64,000 nt of DNA from CAWABB01 sp963780165. GTDB taxonomy: Bacteria; Bacteroidota; Ignavibacteria; UBA10030; UBA6906. Location of the stretch: contig CAWABB010000007.1 in assembly GCA_963780165.1 (NCBI GenBank), positions 62,001 through 126,000 on the forward strand, read 5' to 3'. The number at the start of each line of letters is the position of its first letter. Positions within the stretch are counted from its first letter, which is position 1. Of this stretch, positions 35,543 through 44,226 are shown one piece after another. The position numbers and the translations under genes are program-made. Below the pieces are notes generated by a model. That model did no database searches. It was not told the origin of the DNA and was given only the letters and a program-made list of their open reading frames with translations.

Positions 35543-35589
35543 AGCGGGATATCAAGCAACTACACTAAAGCTGGGCGTCAGCCCAGGAT

Positions 35590-35835
35590 CTACGGCCGAG
35601 GAGATTCTGGAAGATGCGGAACGCCGCTACGAGTGGGGCGCGGCGATTCGGGCAGGTGAGGGACGCCGCTCTTCGCTGCCTCTTGGCCCAGTTCCACCGA
35701 TGAAACTGAAGCCCTCGTAGGTCTCGGAGATTCAGGAAGATGTGGGACCCCGCTCGCGAGTGAGATTGCGTAATTTGAGATGGCAACAACTGCCAAGACA
35801 AATGCCAACGAACGCACACGTTTCATTGTTTGCAT
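35590..35835 (-). CDS. Exported precursor with three copies of a 12-residue peptide
   Basis: 81 residues from ATG 35835, which follows GGAGG by 8 bases (minus strand). GTG 35844 and ATG 35826 are in-frame alternatives. Residues 1-26 are a signal peptide ending AISLA. The rest consists of SGVPHLPESPRPTR, a 16-residue spacer, SGVPHLPESPRPTR, then SGVPHLPESPRP and stop. The 12-residue core is identical three times while 10 of its 12 codons vary among copies only at synonymous positions. Each copy begins right after a signal cleavage site, a Lys or an Arg. A processed, multicopy signalling peptide is one reading; a short cell-surface repeat protein is another. It has its own terminator, and the family is unknown to me. 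Confidence 0.75.
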   Translation of the reverse strand: MQTMKRVRSLAFVLAVVAISNYAISLASGVPHLPESPRPTRASVSSVELGQEAAKSGVPHLPESPRPTRSGVPHLPESPRP

Positions 35836-36189
35836 TGCGTTCACCTCCAGAAGTGAGTCAAGGGTAATTCTGTCAGACGTTTAGTTTCTTCGTTCAAAGC
35901 GGTGTTGGTCATCTCTAGCAATCGCAATTAGTCGGCGCTGACCAAACTTCGTGATGAATAGTGGCGAACTATCGCACGGAAGGGGTGGCTAAACTCTCAA
36001 CCAACTGTGTGCAAATATATGCAGCCCCAAAACATTTGTCAAGGAATTACTGAAATTCCGCAAAATTTTTTGTATGGCGTCGTTGGTTGGCTCCGGGCAT
36101 ACAGGTTGCTGCTGCCAGATGCCCTTGGGGCCAAAATGTGATAAGTGACACAAAAACCGCGTTTTCGAGTAGATTTCTGCGTCTTGCAC
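35836..36189. other. Intergenic region between divergent genes
   Basis: About 350 bases shared by the repeat-peptide gene (minus) and a membrane protein gene (plus). Apart from the ribosome-binding site GGAGG near 35847 (minus) and the promoter at 36190, no element was recognised. Confidence 0.5.
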
Positions 36190-36218
36190 TTGACTCCCAA
36201 ATATGGGGTGGATATATT
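36190..36218 (+). promoter_or_regulatory. Promoter of the membrane protein gene
   Basis: TTGACT (36190-36195), 17-base spacer, TATATT (36213-36218). Because it overlaps the ATG at 36203, it supports ATG 36230 as the real start. Confidence 0.75.
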
Positions 36219-36229
36219 GGACGCAGACA

Positions 36230-37394
36230 ATGACACTGCCGGGGAGACATAGCAGCACGTTGGGCAGGGCATACCTGATGGCAGGGGGGGTCATCGGGTT
36301 CTATGGTATCACCCTGTTGCTGCTCCCTCACTATCCTGTGGACCTTGCCGCATTTCTTACCTACTCGGTCCAGACACTTCTGCTGTTTATCTGCCTTGCG
36401 GTGTTCAGGCACGAGCCGACCCGTAATCGCCGGTTCGTTTTCCTCAACTTTGCGATAATGCTTTTCGATCGCCCCCGTAGCCCACCTCTACAACTTCGTG
36501 GGTACAGTCATCCCGGCAGAGTGGTTCTACTCCGACACCCGATTCTCCAGGTTCCTGATCAATCAGTATGTCTTCCGCGGCGCGTATTTCCTTTTCCTCG
36601 CTGTGGCGCTCGGCTACCTTGCGATCGATCTCGTCCTTCGTGAGCAACGGGTCATGATGAAATACATCGTCACGATAGGTATCGTCGCGATGTTCTTCGG
36701 CGTGTACTACTACCCGTTCATTCGTGATCCGCTCTATCTCCACAAGACCGCCGACGTCCAGGAATGGAAAGTCCTCGACCAGGCGTTCGCAAGCGTCAAG
36801 CAAAGGACCGGAGCAGACCCGACGGCTGAACAGCTCGCAGCCTTGCCGTCGGTCCGGGCGGCGTTCGATGCGATGGAGGTCACCAACGAGCCGGCACGCG
36901 TCACGGAACTCTATCCGTACCTCTTCGCGGATAACTGGAAGATTCTTGTGTTCAAACCGCTCCACCTGAACCAGGTCTATATGTCAATTCTGGCGATCGG
37001 GTTCGTGATCCTCTTCTTCGGCTATCAGTTCCTGAAGGATCCGCCACAGGGGGCGTACATCGAGAAAGTCATGTTCCTCTTCCTCGCGTTCTGCACGCTG
37101 GAAGCGTTCCATGCCTATATGGCGACGTCTATCATCGAGTGGCAGGCACTCAAGCACTTTACTATCCTCGGGATCTATTTCTCAGTCGTGATCCTGAGCC
37201 TGGTCGCAATTATCTTTTCTTTGCGGCTTCATTTCATTACGTCGGCAAAAGGGGAGTTCTACGAGCAGGAGTTGGCGGAAAGCCCGGGGCGCATCACGCG
37301 GTGGCGTGACCTCCTGGATGATCTTGTCATTGAGAAGTTCTTCAATCGCAAGGTTGTCCTGGGACGGCTCCTGGTGGATCCGCGACAACGCTGA
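36230..37394 (+). CDS. Integral membrane protein of unknown function, single frameshift
   Basis: ATG 36230 lies 11 bases after the -10 box. The first frame gives two membrane segments (LMAGGVIGFYGITLLLLP, FLTYSVQTLLLFICLAVF). Near 36466 one extra G (TTCGATCGCC) shifts the frame. The second frame continues IAPVAHLYNFVGTVIPAEWFYSDTRF and several more spans. A ~90-residue hydrophilic loop (residues ~155-235, DVQEWKVLDQAF...) lies between spans 5 and 6, and the C-terminus is basic. Joined length is ~387 residues. No family is recognised. The following gene, a degenerate sigma54-type ATPase, starts 38 bases later, so the two may be co-transcribed. Confidence 0.65.
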
Positions 37395-37432
37395 CACCAT
37401 CACTGTTCAGGATGCTTCACCGGGGAAAACTT

Positions 37433-38458
37433 ATGGAAACGAAAAACACACAGCCAGATGAGCAGAAGGGTCGGGGGGGGATGGAGTACCCCATCGTCGG
37501 CAAGAGCAAGGCCGTCGACCAGCTCATCAAACAGATCTCCGATCTGGCCAACACCCGGCGCGACGTGTTGATCGTCGGTGAGGCAGGCGTCGGGAAGGGA
37601 GCGATCGCCAAGAACATCTACTTCGGCGGATCGCGCGGGAGCGGCCAGGGACCGTTTATGTCCATCAACCTCTCCGTGCTCGACGACCGGGAGCTCGAAG
37701 CCATCCTCTTCGGCTACGACCGTGGCGTGGAAGGCTTGCCGTATACGTCCAAGCGCGGATTGTTTGAACAGGCGAACGGCGGCACCGTCCTCATCGAGGA
37801 ACTCGAAGAAGCCAGCTTCCGCAACCAGATGAAGATCCTCAACTTCATCAACGAGCGAAGCACACGCCGCATCGGCACCGACTCCGCCGAGAGCGTCGAC
37901 ATCCGCCTCTTGATCACGATGAAGGCCGATCCGGCCGAGCTCGTCGAGAAGCGCAAGCTGCTTCCCGAGCTCCACACGAAAGTCACCGAGTTCGATCGCG
38001 TGGAAATTCCGCCGCTGCGTCAGCGTCCTGAAGACGTTCCGCTCCTCGTCCGGCATTTCACCAGCGAAATCTGCCGGGAGCTTGGGATCGGCGACCTGGT
38101 CATGGATATCAACGCAGTCGACGTGCTCGTGCGCCAGCCATGGCGCGAGAATATCCGCGAACTCAAGGCGGTCGTCGACAAATGCGTCCTGTTCTCGCAC
38201 GAGGGCCGCTTTATGCTGCCGCCGGAACTCGTGGACGAGAAGACGGAAGTCGTGAAGATGATCAACAACATCATGGCGGGCCAGGAGTTCATTCTCGACC
38301 GCTCGCTGGATGTCATCGAAAAGGGCATCATCGAGCGCGCGCTCGACAAGTTCGGGTTCAATCAGTCGAAGGCCGCGCAGTTCCTCGGAATGACCGAGCA
38401 GACCTTCAGGTACAAGCTGAAACGGCTCGGAATCGCCAGCGCCAGGTCGCGCGCCTGA
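37433..38458 (+). CDS. Sigma54-type AAA+ protein lacking the GAFTGA loop
   Basis: 341 residues from ATG 37433 (GGGGAAAAC before it); ATG 37412 is also in frame. It has no receiver or sensor domain. The AAA+ core has Walker A GEAGVGKG (~49-56), a Walker B replaced by TVLIEELEE (~114-121), and a sensor-type PLRQRPEDVPLL. Where NtrC-family proteins have GAFTGA, needed to contact sigma54, the sequence reads RGVEGLPY. The C-terminus is a Fis-type HTH (KFGFNQSKAAQFLGMTEQTFRYKLKRLGI). The inference is a DNA-binding regulator that may not activate sigma54 transcription in the standard way. Confidence 0.8.
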   Translation: METKNTQPDEQKGRGGMEYPIVGKSKAVDQLIKQISDLANTRRDVLIVGEAGVGKGAIAKNIYFGGSRGSGQGPFMSINLSVLDDRELEAILFGYDRGVEGLPYTSKRGLFEQANGGTVLIEELEEASFRNQMKILNFINERSTRRIGTDSAESVDIRLLITMKADPAELVEKRKLLPELHTKVTEFDRVEIPPLRQRPEDVPLLVRHFTSEICRELGIGDLVMDINAVDVLVRQPWRENIRELKAVVDKCVLFSHEGRFMLPPELVDEKTEVVKMINNIMAGQEFILDRSLDVIEKGIIERALDKFGFNQSKAAQFLGMTEQTFRYKLKRLGIASARSRA

Positions 38459-38484
38459 ACAGCAATCGGACCAGGCAATAACGG

Positions 38485-38520
38485 CGGGGCCGTTCGCACC
38501 AAGCGGACGGCCCCGTTTCG
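38485..38520 (+). terminator. Rho-independent terminator
   Basis: Long stem CGGGGCCGTTCGC/GCGGACGGCCCCG (38485-38515, one G-T pair) with a 5-base loop, then TTTCGTTT. Its symmetry could also serve the convergent glycosyltransferase gene. Confidence 0.88.
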
Positions 38521-38551
38521 TTTCTGTGCGCTGTGCGTCTGGGATGCCGAA

Positions 38552-39667
38552 TCAGCCCTGGGACGCCCCTCCGTAAGCGCGCCCCTTCCAGGCTACGGTC
38601 CGGGTAAACAACGTTATCGGGGGGAAAATGAGCACGTACAGGAAGAAGAACAGCTCAAAGGCCAGCAGATGCCTGAGCAGCGTAAGAGCGCGGAATCGCA
38701 GCATCGACGGCAACACCAAAACAGTATCCACAAGCAATTTGAGCAGAAAGACCTGGAGAGCCACCATCAAAGGGCCTACCACCAGCCCCATGATCAGAGC
38801 GACATGGAACAGATATAGTAGAGCGAACGTCGCAAGCGTGACTGCATCCATCCCTCTGCCACCAGTGAACCACCGCTTCTTCTGCCGGTAGAGCTGCGGC
38901 CAATCGGCACACGGATCGCTCTGGACGAGAGTCCCGGCGTCCATGGGAAAGGCCGCCCGAAACTTCGTTCTCGTCGTAACCGCGTGAAAGAGAGCGTAAT
39001 CCTCGGTGACGCTGAACGGAATTCCGCGAAACCCACCCACTTGCTCGTACGCGCTCCTGCGAACCGAGAGGTTCGTCCCCACCGCCGTCAACGGATAGCG
39101 GACACCTACCGCACCCGCAGCCGCAGTGAACAGGGCAAACCAGTCCAGGGCCTGCATTCCAGCAAACGCTCCCTTTCCCTGGAGATGCGTAAATCCGGCC
39201 ACAAGCCCGACCCCGGGATCGGCAAAATATGAAGCGGTAACATCAGCCCACGTCTCGCTCACCCGGCAATCTGCATCGGTGAAGAGAACGATGTCACTTG
39301 AAACGTGGTCCATCGCGTAGGCGAGCGCCGAAGGCTTTCCCCGCAATGGGGGTTGGGGAGGGCCGGCCGTAATGAGCCGTAATTGAGGATTGCTTGCCGC
39401 GAGCTCCCGAACGATGTCGGCAGTGCGGTCAGTGGAGTGGTCGTCGATGACCAGAATCTCTAGGAGCCCCGCCGGATAGCGCATGCGGAGCAGCGATTCA
39501 AGGCACGCCCCGATGTTGTGCTCCTCGTTTCGCGCGGCGACCACAACGGTAACGGTCGGTCGGAACCCGGGATCGCGCGGATATCGGGCGCGCTGTGCGG
39601 CAACGGCGAAGATGACGATCAACAGACAGTAGAAGAGAGCAAGAAGAAGGAGAAGTGAGGCTGGCAT
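38552..39667 (-). CDS. Membrane family-2 glycosyltransferase
   Basis: 371 residues from ATG 39667. Longer in-frame starts reach 39796 but would run across the divergent M16 promoter. The N-terminus is a membrane span (MPASLLLLLALFYCLLIVIFAVAA). The GT-A domain shows TVVVAARNEEHNIGACLESL, the DDHSTD turn, metal-binding DAD (in LFTDADCRV) and the Q-x-x-R-W type motif QKKRW. Two to three more spans follow at the C-terminus. Such enzymes transfer sugars to lipid acceptors at the cytoplasmic membrane; acceptor and donor are not predictable here. Confidence 0.85.
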   Translation of the reverse strand: MPASLLLLLALFYCLLIVIFAVAAQRARYPRDPGFRPTVTVVVAARNEEHNIGACLESLLRMRYPAGLLEILVIDDHSTDRTADIVRELAASNPQLRLITAGPPQPPLRGKPSALAYAMDHVSSDIVLFTDADCRVSETWADVTASYFADPGVGLVAGFTHLQGKGAFAGMQALDWFALFTAAAGAVGVRYPLTAVGTNLSVRRSAYEQVGGFRGIPFSVTEDYALFHAVTTRTKFRAAFPMDAGTLVQSDPCADWPQLYRQKKRWFTGGRGMDAVTLATFALLYLFHVALIMGLVVGPLMVALQVFLLKLLVDTVLVLPSMLRFRALTLLRHLLAFELFFFLYVLIFPPITLFTRTVAWKGRAYGGASQG

Positions 39668-39764
39668 CCGGTCTGTCTTCGTAGTCCACGATCTGTGATC
39701 GTGCGATGATACCGAAATTTCCGGCTCCATGCAATCGCGTCGGTCCGGGAGAGCGCCCGTTTTC

Positions 39765-39793
39765 TTGACTCTAGGGGCCACTTTGGATATATT
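39765..39793 (+). promoter_or_regulatory. Promoter of the M16 peptidase gene
   Basis: TTGACT (39765-39770), 17-base spacer, TATATT (39788-39793). The ATG at 39799 starts only 6 bases after the -10 box, so the transcript is probably leaderless. Confidence 0.75.
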
Positions 39794-39798
39794 CACCC

Positions 39799-41085
39799 AT
39801 GCAAAAGAACCCGCCGAACCCCGTTCAAACCGTCGCGCAGGCTGAGAACTCCTTCTATAAGAAGTCGGTCCTGCCGAACGGCATCCGCGTGGTCTCGGAA
39901 ACCATCCCCCACGTGCGCTCCGTCTCCGTCGGCGTCTGGGCGGATGTCGGCTCGCGCGACGAAGACTTCAGCCGGAACGGGATCAGCCATTTCCTCGAGC
40001 ACATGGTGTTCAAGGGGACCCGGAAGCGCTCCAGCAAAGACATCGCCCAGAGCCTCGAGTCGCTCGGCGGCTATCTGAACGCATTCACCACCAAAGAACA
40101 GACCTGCTTCTACGCCCGCATTCTGGACGCGTATCTTCCGCAGGCCCTTGATGTCCTCTCCGATCTCGTTCTCAACGCGACCTTCAAGGACCCTGAGCTC
40201 CGCAAGGAACGACTCGTCGTCATCGAGGAGCTGAGAAACGCCGAAGACGACCCCGAAGACATCATCCACGACTATTTCGAGAAGGCGATCTTCCCCGACC
40301 ACACGCTCGGAAATCCGATCATCGGCACCGCGGAGAACGTGAAACGCTTCGGGCGGGACGATCTGCACGACCACCTGAAGCGGCATTACCTCTCCTCCCG
40401 CATGGTGATCGCCGCCGCCGGGAGTGTCCGTCACGAAGATCTCGTCGAGAAGGCTAACACCTATTTCGGCTCGCTGTCCGACCACGGCCCGCGCCGGCTG
40501 AAGCGGACTCCGGGACCGACCAAGGCGCACAAGGGCGCAGCACTGGATCACACGCGCTCCATCAACCAGGCCCATGTTTGCATCGGAACGATCGCATACA
40601 GCATCCGTCATCAGGATCGATATCCGCTGCTTGTCCTGAACGCGCTCCTGGGCGAAGGCATGAGCTCGCGGCTGTACCAGACGATCCGCGAGAAGCACGG
40701 ACTGGCGTATTCGGTCTATTCGTTTGTGAACATGCTGAGCGATACGGGAATCTTCGGAGCGTATCTCGGGACCGATCCGAAGAACCTGTCGAGCGCTCTC
40801 GAGCTCGTGAAGGAGGAGCTGCATCGGCTTCGCGTGAAGCCCGTGTCGCGGCGAGAGCTTGAACGAACGAAGGCGCAGATCAAAGGGACCATGATGCTCG
40901 GGCTGGAGAACATGTCTGGCCGCATGATCCGCCTGGGCAGCGGTGAGATGTATTTCGGATCGTTTATCACGCTCGATACCATCCTCAACAGAGTAGATGA
41001 AGTCACACCGGAAGCGGTCCAGCGCGTTGCCACTGATATCTTCAGAGACGAGGCGTTCAACACGGTAACCATCCGGCCCTCCTGA
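39799..41085 (+). CDS. M16 family zinc peptidase (processing-protease-like)
   Basis: 428 residues, the length of single-unit M16 peptidases. The inverted zinc motif is HFLEH (His64, Glu67, His68), and the downstream third-ligand region is RLVVIEELRNAEDDPEDIIHDYFEKAIF. The N-terminal half is catalytic; the C-terminal half (~225-428) is the non-catalytic lobe with FCIGTIAYSIRHQDRYPLLVLNALLGEGMSSRLYQTIREKHGLAYSVYS-like elements. Such enzymes degrade short peptides in a clamshell chamber. It is separated from an aminotransferase gene by only 18 bases, implying co-transcription. Substrate unknown. Confidence 0.92.
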   Translation: MQKNPPNPVQTVAQAENSFYKKSVLPNGIRVVSETIPHVRSVSVGVWADVGSRDEDFSRNGISHFLEHMVFKGTRKRSSKDIAQSLESLGGYLNAFTTKEQTCFYARILDAYLPQALDVLSDLVLNATFKDPELRKERLVVIEELRNAEDDPEDIIHDYFEKAIFPDHTLGNPIIGTAENVKRFGRDDLHDHLKRHYLSSRMVIAAAGSVRHEDLVEKANTYFGSLSDHGPRRLKRTPGPTKAHKGAALDHTRSINQAHVCIGTIAYSIRHQDRYPLLVLNALLGEGMSSRLYQTIREKHGLAYSVYSFVNMLSDTGIFGAYLGTDPKNLSSALELVKEELHRLRVKPVSRRELERTKAQIKGTMMLGLENMSGRMIRLGSGEMYFGSFITLDTILNRVDEVTPEAVQRVATDIFRDEAFNTVTIRPS

Positions 41086-41103
41086 TCGACTCGGGCTGTT
41101 GCT

Positions 41104-42534
41104 ATGCTGACGCGGGAACGTTTGAACCCCAACCTCCTCCAGGCGGAGTACGCCGTCCGCGGGCCGATCGTCATTCGTGCCCAGCAACTCGAGGAGCAGG
41201 GGAGGAAGATCATCTACTGCAACATCGGGAACCCTCAGGCGCTCAAGCAGCGTCCACTGACATTCTTGCGGCAGTTCCTGAGCCTCGCGGAGTACCCCGA
41301 ACTCCTGGACCACCCCGAGGTGTTGAAACTGTACCCGCAGGATATCGTCGACAGGGTGCGATTGTTCCTCCGGAAGCATCCGCCGGGGACCGGCGCCTAC
41401 ACGCAGAGTCCCGGGCTCCCGTTCGTGCGGCAGGCTGTTGCAGACTTCATCGAGGCCAGGGATGGCATTCCCGCGCACAAGGAATCGATCATCCTTACAG
41501 ATGGAGCGAGCAAGGCCGCGCAGGCCGTCATCATGGCATTGCTCCGGACAGCTGTCGACGCGTTCCTCGCGCCAGTGCCTCAGTATCCGCTGTACAGCGC
41601 AACGGTCACCCTCTACGGCGGGTCGCTGCTCGGGTACCAGCTCGATGAAGGGAATGGCTGGCAGCTGAGCGAGTCCTCGCTTGAGGAAGCTATCGCGAAG
41701 GGGAAGTCTGAGGGAATCAATCCGGTTTTGATCGTGGTGATCAACCCCGGTAACCCTACAGGCGCGGTGCTGTCGGTGGAGAATATCAAGATGGTCGTCC
41801 GGTTCGCCAAGCGGCACGGGCTGGCCATCATAGCCGATGAGGTGTACCAGGAAAACGTCTACACGCGCGAGGCCCGCTACCACTCGTTTGCGCGCGTCAT
41901 GCACGACGTGGGCGAGTATGACGTCTCGCTGTTCACGCTGCACTCGGTCTCCAAGGGGTTTCTCGGGGAGTGCGGCCACCGGGGCGGATACATGGAAATC
42001 CGGAATGTTCCGGACAACGTGCTCGCAGAGTTCATCAAGCAGCAGTCGATCAGCCTCTGTGCGAATGTCACGGGACAGCTGGCGACGTATCTGATGGTTG
42101 CCCCGCCACAGCCCGGTGACCCCAGCTACCAGACGTATGTCCATGAGCGGGACGCGGTTCTGGAATCGCTCAAGGCGAAGGCCGAAATCCTCGGTCGCGG
42201 GATCAACCGCATTTCCGGCATGTCCCTGGTCGAGCCCCACGGCGCGATGTACGCGTTCGTGCGGTTCGAGCTGCCCCCCGAGCCCGGCGTCAATGCGGAT
42301 GCCATGAGCGCGGACGAGCGGCTGGCCTACGAGAGCGGCCGCGACAACGAATACTGCCTGCGGCTTCTGGAAGAAACGGGAATTTGCGTGGTACCGGGTT
42401 CAGGGTTCGGCCAGCGACCCGGGACGTTCCATTTTCGCACGACATTCCTCCCGCCGAAGGAGGAGATTGAAGGGCTCGTGGAGAGTCTGAAGTCCTTCCA
42501 CGAGAAGTATACACACGAGCTTGCGGCGACGTGA
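41104..42534 (+). CDS. Alanine-aminotransferase-like PLP enzyme
   Basis: 476 residues, fold type I, of the long alanine aminotransferase subgroup (AlaAT/GPT). The PLP lysine is Lys284 in LHSVSKGFLGECGHRGGY. Substrate-binding motifs include NIGNPQALKQRPLTFLRQ, TGAYTQSPG, TDGASKAAQ, VVINPGNPTGAVLS and IADEVYQENVY. It probably interconverts alanine and 2-oxoglutarate with pyruvate and glutamate in the cytoplasm. The stop overlaps closely with the start region of nuoG (3 bases between), which suggests read-through transcription. An aspartate or other specificity is less likely given the length and YQENVY signature. Confidence 0.9.
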   Translation: MLTRERLNPNLLQAEYAVRGPIVIRAQQLEEQGRKIIYCNIGNPQALKQRPLTFLRQFLSLAEYPELLDHPEVLKLYPQDIVDRVRLFLRKHPPGTGAYTQSPGLPFVRQAVADFIEARDGIPAHKESIILTDGASKAAQAVIMALLRTAVDAFLAPVPQYPLYSATVTLYGGSLLGYQLDEGNGWQLSESSLEEAIAKGKSEGINPVLIVVINPGNPTGAVLSVENIKMVVRFAKRHGLAIIADEVYQENVYTREARYHSFARVMHDVGEYDVSLFTLHSVSKGFLGECGHRGGYMEIRNVPDNVLAEFIKQQSISLCANVTGQLATYLMVAPPQPGDPSYQTYVHERDAVLESLKAKAEILGRGINRISGMSLVEPHGAMYAFVRFELPPEPGVNADAMSADERLAYESGRDNEYCLRLLEETGICVVPGSGFGQRPGTFHFRTTFLPPKEEIEGLVESLKSFHEKYTHELAAT

Positions 42535-42536
42535 CC

Positions 42537-44208
42537 ATGGTAACAGTTACCATCGACGGCAAACAGATCCAGGCGAACGAGGGCCAGACCATCATCGAGG
42601 CGGCCCGCGCCCACGGGATAGAAATCCCCCATTTCTGCTGGCACCCCAAGCTGTCCGTGGCAGGGAACTGCCGCATGTGCCTGGTGGAGGTGGAGAAGAA
42701 CCCGAAGCTGGTGATTGCCTGCTCGACGCAGGCGGTCGAAGGGATGGTGGTCCACACGGCGAACGAACGGGTCATTCACGCCCGCCAGGCCGTGATGGAG
42801 TTCCTCCTCATCAATCATCCGCTCGATTGCCCGATCTGCGACGAGGCGGGTGAATGCAAGCTTCAGGACTACGCCTACTCGCACAGCATCGGCGCGAGCC
42901 GGTTCGAGGAGGACAAGGTCCACAAGCCCAAGCGCGTGGAGCTCGGCCCGAACGTCCTGCTCGACACCGAGCGTTGCATCATGTGCTCCCGGTGCGTCCG
43001 GTTCTGCGACGAGATCGCGAAAAAGCCGCAGCTGACCTTCAGCCAGCGCGGCGACCATGTGGAGCTCACGACCTTCCCGGGCGAAAAGCTCGACAATCCG
43101 TATTCCATGAACACCATCGACATCTGCCCGGTCGGAGCTCTCGACGAGCCGAGACTTCCGTTTCAAGGCGAGGGTCTGGGAGATGTCGGCGACGGAGAGC
43201 GTGTGCCCCGGCTGCTCACGCGGCTGCAACATCTTCGTGTGGGTGCGGAACAACGAGATCCTTCGCATGACGCCCCGCTTCAATTCGGACGTCAACGAAT
43301 ACTGGATGTGCGACGCCGGTCGCCTCAACTCCTTCCGCCATGTCAATGCGGAGACCAGGCTCAAGTCGCCGCAGATGCGGAAAGACCAGGAGCTTGCGGA
43401 GGTCGGGTGGGACGAAGCCATTGCGAGGGCAGCGTCGGAACTGAAGACGTTCCGGAAGTCGGAGATCGCGGTCATCGCCTCCGCACAGTCGACGAACGAG
43501 GATATCTACATCCTGCAGAAGTTCGCCCACGACATCCTGGGCACCAGGCAGATGGCGTTCCGGACCCATGAGATCCCGGGCGACGAGGACGATCTTCTTA
43601 TCCGCGCAGACAAAACACCCAATGGCAGGGGCGCGGCCGCCCTGGGCATCCCGGGCGGGGCGGCGTTCGATGGCATCGTCCGCGGCATCCGCGAGGGGCA
43701 GATCAAGGCCCTGTACGTGGTCGAGGACAATATCGCTGCCGACCCGGCAATCGCCCGGATCCTATCCAGGCTGGAGCTTCTGGTCGTCCATTCCTCCAAC
43801 GAGGATGAAACCACCCGCATGGCGGACGTTGTGCTGCCGTGCTCGACGTTCGCCGAGAGGAACGGTACCTTTACGAATTTCCAGGGCCGTGTGCAGCGCA
43901 TACGCCCGGCTGTGGGGACACTGGATAGCGAGCGGTCTCTGGACGGGTTCTCGATGAGCCGCCTCGACAGCTTTGGCACGCAGTTCGACCGCTGGAGCCG
44001 GGGGACGCGCAGGGATGCGCGCCCGACCTGGAAAATCCTGTCGGGGGTCGCGTCACTCATGGGGAGCCGCTTCCGGTATGCTTCCGCAGACGAGGTGTTT
44101 GCGGAATTGGCATCGACCTTCGGAGCGTTCAAGGGGATGTCATACCTTCGCCTTGGCAAGAAGGGGATGGCCCTCAAGACCGATGTTGGCGCAGGCATTC
44201 ACGCATAG
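42537..44208 (+). CDS. nuoG: NADH-quinone oxidoreductase subunit G, single frameshift
   Basis: ATG 42537 was chosen over the GTG at 42531. The N-terminal half has the [2Fe-2S] ferredoxin Cys set (PHFCWHPKLSVAGNCRMCLVEV...ACST), then the CPICDEAGECKLQDYAY and CIMCSRCVRFCDE cluster motifs of complex I subunit G. Near 43140 the frame changes: one extra base in CTCGACGAG. The second frame resumes with a CPGCSRGCN motif and the Mo-enzyme-like domain (WMCDAGRLNS, VVEDNIAADPAIARI, ADVVLPCSTFAERNGTFTNFQGRVQRIRPA). The joined protein has ~557 residues, shorter than the long-form NuoG. As assembled, the gene would be non-functional; an assembly indel is a realistic alternative, since nuoH and nuoI are intact. 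Confidence 0.88.
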
Positions 44209-44226
44209 CAGTTCGGACCACTGACC

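Noticed and set aside
35565..35819. 84-residue minus-strand frame overlapping the repeat-peptide gene
   Set aside because: It lacks a ribosome-binding site and signal peptide, while the other frame has GGAGG, a signal peptide and conserved repeats with synonymous variation.
39793..42240. 815-residue open frame on the minus strand
   Set aside because: It is entirely antisense to the M16 peptidase and aminotransferase genes, both with intact catalytic motifs. Its own sequence shows no domain and reflects GC-rich codon bias.
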